From Daldinia sp. FL1419 (lineage: Eukaryota > Ascomycota > Sordariomycetes > Xylariales > Hypoxylaceae), in assembly GCA_025201765.1 (NCBI GenBank), contig MU623346.1, positions 186,001 through 250,000 of the forward strand: a DNA stretch of 64,000 nucleotides, given 5' to 3'. Below are positions 56,301 through 64,000 of the stretch, one piece after another; the first letter of the stretch is position 1, and each line of letters begins with the position of its first letter. The notes under the pieces were generated by a model. That model did not search any database and was not told where the DNA came from. It saw only the letters and a program-made list of their open reading frames with translations. A program made the position numbers and the translations under genes.

Positions 56301-56619
56301 TAGAATGATGGAATTACCCATTAGATGAGTGGCATGATGGAAGTAATTGGGTAGTTTTAGATAACATACCTCGTCGTTGCGGTAAAGGGGGTATTGGTTT
56401 TATGCTGAAGATCCCGATATCCCCTGTTTCGGTCGTAGTTTTTAGCATGCTCTCTAATGCCCCCGGTGAAGGTAGTAAAACAGAGTTCTCATTAACACTT
56501 CGGAGAGGTTTGTGCAATGGACGAATAGGCGAGGGACCATGAGGAGGCCGTCCGTGAGAATAACTGCTATGAAGAGTTCCATGACTCGAGCTATGTCGTG
56601 GCAAGCGATGATGCTCCAT
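53360..56619 (-). CDS. Large Ser/Pro-rich disordered protein, fungal-specific (about 1020 aa)
   Basis: Proposed exons on the minus strand are 56370-56619, 55950-56229 and 53360-55897. The second and third join cleanly (DRASY/RTAHGPYKPSYPPTP). Visible segments are GALESMLKTTTETGDIGIFS in exon 1, LQRPRSPFPYPTRLKRPGVR and ENGRVDYSRMVEIDRASY in exon 2, a long Ser/Thr/Arg-rich region, and a very basic C-terminus (RARFSRRVRSKILKWVKNAK) that could form an amphipathic membrane-binding helix. From memory such segments occur together in one fungal protein of unknown function, which supports one gene. The join of exon 1 to exon 2 is problematic: the canonical GTATGT donor leaves phase 1, but the only acceptor needs phase 2. 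A weaker donor four bases later, a frameshift, or a start in exon 2 would solve this. Confidence 0.6.
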
Positions 56620-59201
56620 CGGGAGAGATAGTTAATATAAAGATTTCAGCAGGGCAACAAAAGAAAGAAAAGGGAAGGACGCTAGATGATAAAATTAAAA
56701 TAGTAATTTTTGGTTTGGCATGGGGTTAAGAAAAGATCCTAACTTCCTGGACCCAGAGCGACATCGAGCAGATTTCTTTTTTTTTTTCTTTTTATATAAA
56801 GGTCCCATCAGTCCGCAACGTCGTGGACGGAGTAGGGTACTGAGACCAGGCACAGTAGGAAAAGCTCCGTAGCATGGAAATAGTAAGCTTCTTGTAGTAC
56901 TGAAAAGGTAGGCAAGCAATAAATATTGAAGATCGAAGCAAACGAGGGGGAGTATTATTCAAGGGAAGGTTCAGATCATCGGACGCTTTAGAAAAAGGAT
57001 TTGAGAGAATTATATAAGGCAGGAGCCCATCTGATGACTCCTCTAACGAATATCAATCGTAACTTCTTTCTCGTCGTAATTAATGTAGGTAGTTGCATTA
57101 TTCACCCCTAAAGAAGCTACTTACATGTGCCCCCTTTAATTTTACACTATGTACCTCTTAGGTGTAGACCTATATATCTGTGTAAGAGAGTGACTAACCT
57201 TATCGACCTAGGTGAGTATAACAATGAGTAACCATACCTCTCGCAGTACGATCCTTGGATAACGAGGTAGGTATAGAGTGGATTTATATCGTTATCTGGG
57301 TACCTTGTAGGACTTAGTACCCCTTTTTTAGTTACTATAGAATACATATAGCCAAGGCAACTTTATTCGAGACCTATCAGGGATATACATAATAGCTACT
57401 TCTAGAAGGGTTTGGTAGTTATCGCCCGATATTCAATATGTCGTTCTCGTGAAGGCCGAGTTATTCACTTTTACATCATCCGAAATGTTTGTCAATTTCC
57501 AGTCCCCACGTGAATATTACTCCAGTCTCTTTATCTTAAATATACCTAGTAGGTAGTTAACTAACCTTAGAAATCTCGTAGTGTTACATGTTTGCCTCTC
57601 TAGCCTTCGACATGAGACGTTGAAATTCGATAATCACTCCATAACTATCCCCCTAAATCATTATATTTATAAAAGAATTTAAAAAATTCAAGTGCTAGCA
57701 CCTAATAATGCCATCGTCCGTGTAGGTATAGATTCCATATCGCTGGAGCATCCCTTTTGGATTCAAATAAATAAATCAAGCAACGTTAAATAATATGGTT
57801 TTGATACACGTCAACACGCCTGACCATCTGGATGCTCCCGTCAATGATGCTATTGGAAGCAATAACGTTGCAAAGGCTTTGCTGTAACATTCAGGGTCCT
57901 CGGATGGGGTTCGCAATTCAGCCTCGCTACGGATTGGACTGCAATCTATGCAGCAAATCTAGCAGCGTACATTAATAAATATTCCATATGCAGGGATCAA
58001 TCTGTAGATATGACCAAGTAAGTAAGCTACCCCCTGCATATCACGAAGTCTTACGCTTGATAGATCTCTTCCATAGATCATGACGAATCAATATCCAGTA
58101 CGCCAATTTTAGGCCCTTGTAACATGTAACCGTTAACTACCTACTAATAATTTTCGATAAAGTTAATGCGAAGGAAAAAGAAAAAAAAGTGGCCAACTTG
58201 GCCACTTGGAATAGCGCTTAGTATATTATCAATTATAGGTATTCACTATGTAGAAGTCGCATTAGGCGGATTTATGAACCGAGTCTACCGGGTATTGCGA
58301 CTTCCGTCAGTTGTATTTGTCCAATTTTTCGAGCTCTACCTTCCGGGTTTACTGATCTGGGTGTTGATCTGACTTAATTTATTTACAATTGAGGCATCGG
58401 AGTGGGGTCGGTAGCTGGGTACACTGTATGAATCAGGTGGAACCATTGTACACCAGCGCAGGGGTTCCCCAAAAATCCCATCGGATGGCCAGATGTAGTG
58501 GCGGTGCAATCTGCATTACAAATTGTACTTTTCCATAGATTTAGTGGCGAGAGGGGCAGAAAAGAGAACACTTGTCATTAAGTTTGCCCTCAATGAAGCT
58601 CCACACCGCTTGATAAGCTTGCTTAGCTCTCTCCGAGAGGTGGGGCTTTCCCACGTCCCTGCATTTCTAATAATTGTCTGGGCCATTTACTAAAACGGGC
58701 TAAAAATGTGCTAAAAATGTGCTAAGAGGTACTACTAAAACTGCGTAAGCCACAAGCTATTTTGGTGGAAACAATCCTGAACAGGCATCTGATGATCCAG
58801 CTTTGGGGTTGGACAGACTGTGGCCAGATATTCGGAAACAATTCAGCCATTTATCCAACTTGTCAATCTTCTCCAAATTCACCTTCCCTGCTCTCGAGGG
58901 GACACATATGCCACTGTAGAAGAATACAAAACGTCTTCGTCTACATTTTACATTCACTTCAATTTTTCTCCGACAGTTCATTGCTCTCTTTCTACGTGGT
59001 CAGTGGTATATTATAGGTACGTTGATAATTATTTGTTCTATTAATGATTGTTTTTTTTTCCCTTTTCTTTCTCCATGGTTATCTTTCCCCCCACCACGTC
59101 TCTACAGGCTTCCCCAGCTCAAACATTTCTGCGATGCCATCCACCTACAAGTCGCAATCTGAGATAGCTAACCCAATCTATTAATATCCAGGTGCTTCAC
59201 C
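56620..59201. other. 2.6-kb gap without a recognised gene
   Basis: The first ~300 bases are the upstream region of the Ser/Pro-rich gene and contain a T-rich tract at 56777-56790. An ORF at 58166-58372 (68 codons, Lys-rich start then hydrophobic) could be a chance membrane-like frame; no family or splice context supports it. CTAGGTA motifs occur near 57205 and 57545. The last ~150 bases are the promoter/5' UTR of PDI. Confidence 0.5.
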
Positions 59202-60823
59202 ATGTACACGACTCGGAACATTCTTTTTGGCCTGCTTGCAGCTAGCACAGGCGTCTATGCTGCAGATGCATCAGATGTCACACAGCTGAACAAGGACACT
59301 TTTGACGACTTCGTCAAGAGCAATGACCTCGTTCTAGCAGAATGTAAGCTACGATTTTAACCACGAAGCTTCGGACCCATAGCTAATAGTCTAAAAAGTC
59401 TTCGCTCCCTGGTGTGGCCACTGCAAGGCCCTCGCACCCGAGTACGAGGAGGCCGCTACCACTTTGAAGGAGAAGTCGATCAAGTTGGCTAAGGTCGACT
59501 GCACAGAGGAGAGTGAACTGTGCCAAACATATGGCGTCGAGGGCTACCCGACGCTCAAGATCTTCCGTGGCCCGGAAAACATCACACCTTACACCGGCCA
59601 AAGGAAAGCCGCTGCGTAAGTAATCGAAACTGAATTCGCCACATCTGCTTATAATTGCTAACATGGCCTCTAGTATCACCTCATACATGATCAAGCAGTC
59701 CCTCCCCGCCGTTTCGCTCCTGACCTCGGAAACCCTCGAGGACTTCAAGACCGCCGACAAGGTGGTTTTGGTCGCCTACATCGACGCCTCTGACAAGGCC
59801 TCTAACGAGACTTACACCAAGGTTGCTGAAAAGTACAGGGACTCGTACCTCTTCGGCGCCACTAACGATGCCGCTTTGGCTGAAGCTGAGGGTGTCAAGG
59901 CACCTGCTGTCGTTTTATATAAGCAGTTCGACGAGGGCAAAGCCACCTTCTCCGAGAAGTTCGACGAGGAGGCTATTGAAAAGTTCGCTAAGGTTGCGTC
60001 GACTCCTCTGATTGGCGAGGTCGGCCCTGATACCTACTCTGGCTACATGTCTGCTGGTATTCCTCTCGCCTACATCTTCTCCGAGACCGCTGAGGAGCGA
60101 AAGGAACTCGGCGATGCCCTCAAGCCCGTCGCTGAGAAATACCGTGGCAAGATCAACTTCGCTACCATCGATGCTCAGGCTTTCGGTGCTCACGCCAACA
60201 ACCTTAACCTCAAGGCTGACAAGTTCCCTTCGTTTGCTATTCAGGAGACTGTTAAGAACCAGAAGTTCCCCTTCGACCAGGAGAAGGAGATTACTTTTGA
60301 CACCATTAGCGCTTTCGTTGACGACTTCGCGGCTGGAAAGATTGAGCCCAGCCTCAAGTCTGAGCCCATCCCCGAGAAGCAGGAAGGCCCGGTCACCGTT
60401 GTGGTTGGTAAGACTTACGAGAAGATTGTCTTGGATGACTCCAAGGATGTCTTAATCGAGTTCTACGCTCCCTGGTGCGGTCACTGCAAGGCTCTCGCCC
60501 CCAAGTACGAGGACCTCGCTTCTCTATACAGCAAGAGCGAGTTCAAGGACAAGGTTGTCATCGCAAAGGTCGATGCCACTGCCAACGACGTGCCTGATGA
60601 GATCCAGGGTTTCCCTACCATCAAGCTTTACCCCGCCGGTGCCAAGGACCAGCCTGTCAGCTACTCTGGCAGCCGAACCGTTGAGGACCTAATCAAGTTC
60701 GTGAAGGAGAACGGCAAGTACAAGGCCGAAGTATCGGAGAAGGAAGAGGAAACCTCTGTGCCCGCCGCCGAATCTAAGTCTACTAGCAGCGAAGCTGCCC
60801 AGTCGACGCACGACGAGCTATAA
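59202..60823 (+). CDS. pdi1: Protein disulfide isomerase (Pdi1/PdiA)
   Basis: Exons 59202-59343, 59399-59615 and 59674-60823 give 502 aa. A signal peptide (MYTTRNILFGLLAASTGVYA) is followed by the a domain with the active site CGHC at 53-56, the b and b' thioredoxin-like domains without active sites, the a' domain with CGHC at 388-391, an acidic Glu-rich tail and the ER-retrieval signal HDEL at the C-terminus. The enzyme forms and isomerises disulfides in the ER. Both redox sites have the full WCGHCK context. The first intron splits FFAPWCGHC immediately before the first active site, as in other fungal PDI genes. Length and domain order are standard. Confidence 0.97.
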
Positions 60824-61505
60824 ACTAGGGAATCGTGAATTGAGTCAAGTAAAAGCAAAATGTACTTTCTAGTTATATCAACCGGATCACCTTAATCGGC
60901 CGGTACGCTGGGTCACTGGAACTGGGATAATGTTGACGACAGGTAGTTCAGCATAAAGGGTCATGGATTTTTTCCGTTTTGTTACAGGTCGTGTCATGAT
61001 TTTTGTCGGTCTTGATGAGCTGTGATAGTTTTTGATGCAATGCAATGCCATGACGACAAGCCATCTTGCGGTACTAATTTTTTGTCTACCAGTCTACGAT
61101 GCCTACCTAGGTACCTAGGTATCTAACGTAGATCATAATGCTGTACGTAGTAATGTTCCCACTACTACCTACAGGTATGTACCAGGCGCCTTAAGACATT
61201 AGGCATCGTAGTAGCCTAGTAGTGTGATAGTGTGGTAGTATGGTGGTAACCAACCAGAAGAGTTTGTTTATTATTAGTGAGCTGTTCCCGAGGTTGACCA
61301 CCTGTAACCAGGTAATAAAGTGCTGCCGAGAAATATCCGCCACTTGAGCAACTTTAAGACCCACCTTGGGAACTCTTAACTCACTTAATTGACGTCTTCT
61401 TGAAGCATCTTTAGCCACTTAATTTTATTAACGACACAATTTTATTGGAGTCTATTTAGACATCGCGCACGAAAATTATTCAAACTTCGTCGTTCGAAAG
61501 CAATC
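60824..61505. other. Intergenic: pdi1 3' flank and next promoter
   Basis: No gene is supported. A CCTACCTAGGTACCTAGGTA palindromic motif lies at 61101-61120. Confidence 0.55.
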
Positions 61506-62239
61506 ATGGCGTCGAGGGTTTTACTCGGCCGACTTCAAAGCGCTCCCGTGCGCGCTGCGCGTAGCTTTCATGCTACATCACGAGCGATGGCCGACGCAAC
61601 GACTCCCTTACCTGTTCGCAAGCCCGTAGGTGCCTTTCGCGGAGGGTGAGTTAGAAATATAGTGGTAGATATATTCCATCCGGAGGCTAATGGCACTTGG
61701 CTTACTGCAGACTCTTCGGTTTCCTCCTCGGTTCGACTCTCGCCGGTGCTGGCATTTATAGCTACGTCCTGTTAGTATAATCTCGCAGCTATGTTGTCTG
61801 GGTCTCTGGGACCCGGATACATGGCGTGCACATAGCCGAACTTTTACGAAGACCATGCTCTACGGAAGAATTAGCGAGGGCGATATACTAACCTTACGTT
61901 CGATAGACGAGAATACAAGGCCTCTAACGAATTATTGACGGAGGACATCTATGTGCGTTACTGCATTTGATTATTCCGAGTCTTTTCGCGTTTTGCTTTT
62001 TAGCGTTGGAGTTGGGGATCACTTCCAGCGATCTTTTTCTTTTTTCCTACCTAGCCATGAATTCCTCCTTCTGCTTATCCTCCTTCCCTCCTATTCGACC
62101 TCGACTCCTTCGGAAGCAACACCTCGACTGACTTGCGTTGTCCGGAAAACAGGCTCTACAGGCTGCGTGCCAGCGATTAAACACGTACGTCCAGCAACTC
62201 GAAGAGAAGATGGACGCCGCGGAAAGGAAAAGGAAGTGA
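61506..62239 (+). CDS. Small single-pass, probably mitochondrial, membrane protein (110 aa)
   Basis: Exons 61506-61645, 61711-61770, 61907-61952 and 62153-62239 join in frame to 110 aa. The N-terminus MASRVLLGRLQSAPVRAARS is Arg-rich without acids and looks like a mitochondrial presequence (with a possible cleavage after SFHATSR). One membrane span follows (GLFGFLLGSTLAGAGIYSYV), then a helical, coiled-coil-like tail (EYKASNELLTEDIYALQAA...LNTYVQQLEEKMDAAERK). The architecture suggests an inner-membrane protein with a soluble coiled coil. I do not recognise a named family. Four exons in so small a gene, all with regular splice sites, argue for a real conserved gene. Confidence 0.7.
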
Positions 62240-64000
62240 AAAAAAGAAGGGAAACCAGGCGCGGGGCAGAATATAGGGCACGGACGACCGGATTACGACG
62301 GAGGGTAATGGTGTAGGAATATGGATATGGGCATCGTACATACATTTCTCGACACTGAAAGCAACATGCAAAGGGTTCGCACCTCAAAATAACATTACTT
62401 TTTGGTCAGCTAGCGGGGAGTTAAAAACATTGCCGGGTTAGCCATACAAAATTATGAAGACATATCTTTTTACGCAGCTTGCCCTCTCATCCCAAGGCCA
62501 GCACGTTAGACAACAAGCCCGCCTTGATATACTGCTGCTATACTATTGAAGCAACAGTTACGCTACGTCTTAACGCTTCCGACAGCTTCCGGAGCTGACC
62601 TTAGACTCCGGGAAAGTCCCACTTTTACCGGCACGGGCCGCACGCACTCACCAGGTATCGCAGTTAGATTCGTCAAAATACAACTCGTTGGTCTAACTAA
62701 AGAAACTTCGCCGGGTTAGCTAATATCAAACATAGGTGATGTAAGAGGCTTATCTAGGTTAAGCATATCAAGGCTGAGCGTAGCAAAGGTGGAGTGGAGG
62801 TTGTGCCATGACGATACCGAGACTTGATGGAAATTGCAGTGTATAGCCCCTATCGGGCACGCAAACTATCCTACTTCATATGAAACCTTGTTAATTTGTA
62901 CGCAATAATCTAGTCTTGTTCTACGACGCCGAATAAATTTCGAAATATTTCGACCGGTTAATTAGGTAGTGTCCAAATCTATGCCCAAGGCTTTGAACTC
63001 TTAGCAGTTCAAAACGAAACATGCGGTGTCTACTCAAGCCATAGCGAAACTCAAAAGCAATACATTACTAAGATAGACATCATAGAAGATACAAATACTA
63101 GTATTATCTGCCACTCTCCAGGAGTTCGACTGTCATATTACGAGACGTCGCCCGTATTAGCCCTAGATTATTGTTATCGAGTCGCCATTTAACAATATTC
63201 AACGCAGGGTATATTTTAAATAGAATACTACACTACATAGCACGGTTAGGAGGCTTGGATGCTTACCTCCCGGTAGTAGTCTGCGACTTGATGCATATAT
63301 ATACCTATGCATTATATAAACGTCTATGGGAGATCTAGTTATACCGAAACCACGAACCCAATTTTAGACTTCAGGTCAGGATCCTTTTTATTAGAAAAAG
63401 TTGTGCGCTCATATTAAACCCCTCGTCCTTTGATAGAACTTCACGACTCATAGACATCCTACCGACTTACCTGGGTAGATATAAGCATTGTGACGGGATT
63501 CTAGCGATGAAACCTCGAGAAGTTCGAGAACGCTATACACCGAGGGCAGACTCGTAGGAATGCTGACAACGCAGGTGCGGGACCTGAAAAAAGAAATAAA
63601 AAAATAAAAAAGGTTCAATCTTCAGCCCTACATGATACAACATTGTGCTCAAGTACCTACAGATCCGCAGCACGCTCATGGTCTTATGAGGATCGGCACG
63701 TACGTGTATAATAGGTACATCTAAAAGTACCGGGCATAAGATGCTTACCTAGGTACCTAGTTGGCATGTTTCGTGGGAACGAAGAAGGATGGCGCAGCCC
63801 AGCTCGGATATGGGTCTATTGAGGCTTATGTGTTTTGAATGGCAATGGTAGCACGATACGATGGATGTGTCGACCTAATGTCTATTACTAGTGCTGATGA
63901 GTATTACAGGCTGCCATATACCGAGCTCCATAAGTTGTGGACCGCTAATTGGAACTTATTGCAACACTCACAGGCTCGTAACACGTGAAGGTTGATCTAT
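62240..64000. other. 1.8-kb terminal gap without a recognised gene
   Basis: No coding frame is supported on either strand. An A-rich tract (63585-63610) and CCTAGGTACCTAG (63748-63760) are the only notable sequences. Confidence 0.5.

Noticed and set aside
58166..58372. Small Lys-rich membrane protein gene
   Set aside because: The frame has a poly-Lys start from an A-rich tract and hydrophobic composition only; no homology or splice context supports it.
1..64000. CRISPR arrays, rRNA genes, canonical tRNA genes, viral genes
   Set aside because: None was found on either strand by reading; B-box-like GGTTCGA sites near 12.2 kb and 47.17 kb lack a complete tRNA fold.

Overview
The window is nuclear DNA of a filamentous ascomycete, most likely a Sordariomycete. 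The protein-coding genes carry short spliceosomal introns (mostly 50-110 nt, GTRNGT donors, CTAAC-like branch sites). The gene families are typical of Pezizomycotina: NF-X1/Fap1, HapC, RTA1, a WSC-domain copper radical oxidase and a fungal bZIP. The intergenic DNA is peppered with CCTAGGTA / GGTAGGTA motifs. Bacterial, plasmid and viral features, CRISPR arrays and canonical tRNA or rRNA genes were not seen.

Layout. 1-4.4 kb: the N-terminal part of the SWR1 subunit Vps71/Swc6 (truncated by the window edge), then a large NF-X1/Fap1 zinc-finger gene. 4.4-7.7 kb: no recognisable gene. 7.7-11.5 kb: a secreted copper radical oxidase with five WSC domains. 11.5-21.3 kb: an accessory, gene-poor stretch with an ORF fragment, a small charged protein, a reading frame apparently broken by an 8-bp tandem repeat, and a SnoaL-like gene interrupted by a 135-bp MITE-like insertion. 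21.3-28.8 kb: a compact block of seven housekeeping-type genes in strictly alternating orientation (RTA1, TGS1, GRASP, OST2, TMEM14, CMC2, prefoldin 2). 28.8-33.7 kb: no recognisable gene. 33.7-40.8 kb: HapC (NF-YB), RRN3 and a bZIP factor. 41.2-50.0 kb: DOP1 and MON1, divergently transcribed. 50-56.6 kb: a degenerate tandem repeat and two uncharacterised low-complexity proteins. 59.2-62.2 kb: protein disulfide isomerase and a small, probably mitochondrial, membrane protein. The last 1.8 kb is empty.

Functionally, many genes serve the secretory and endomembrane system (GRASP, Ost2, PDI, Dop1, Mon1) or mitochondria (Cmc2, TMEM14, the 110-aa protein). Others serve nuclear gene expression (Vps71, Fap1, Tgs1, HapC, Rrn3, bZIP). 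Nothing looks like a secondary-metabolite cluster. I did not find a clearly new multi-gene system. The most interesting items are the MITE-like insertion that inactivates the SnoaL-like gene, the 8-bp repeat that shifts frame in a ~246-codon open frame, the degenerate tandem array and in-frame extension behind the 50.9-52.1 kb gene, an NPFxD endocytosis-type motif in the RTA1 tail, and alternative N-termini for HapC and the bZIP factor. All exon coordinates were derived by hand from splice motifs and frame continuity and have not been tested against transcripts.
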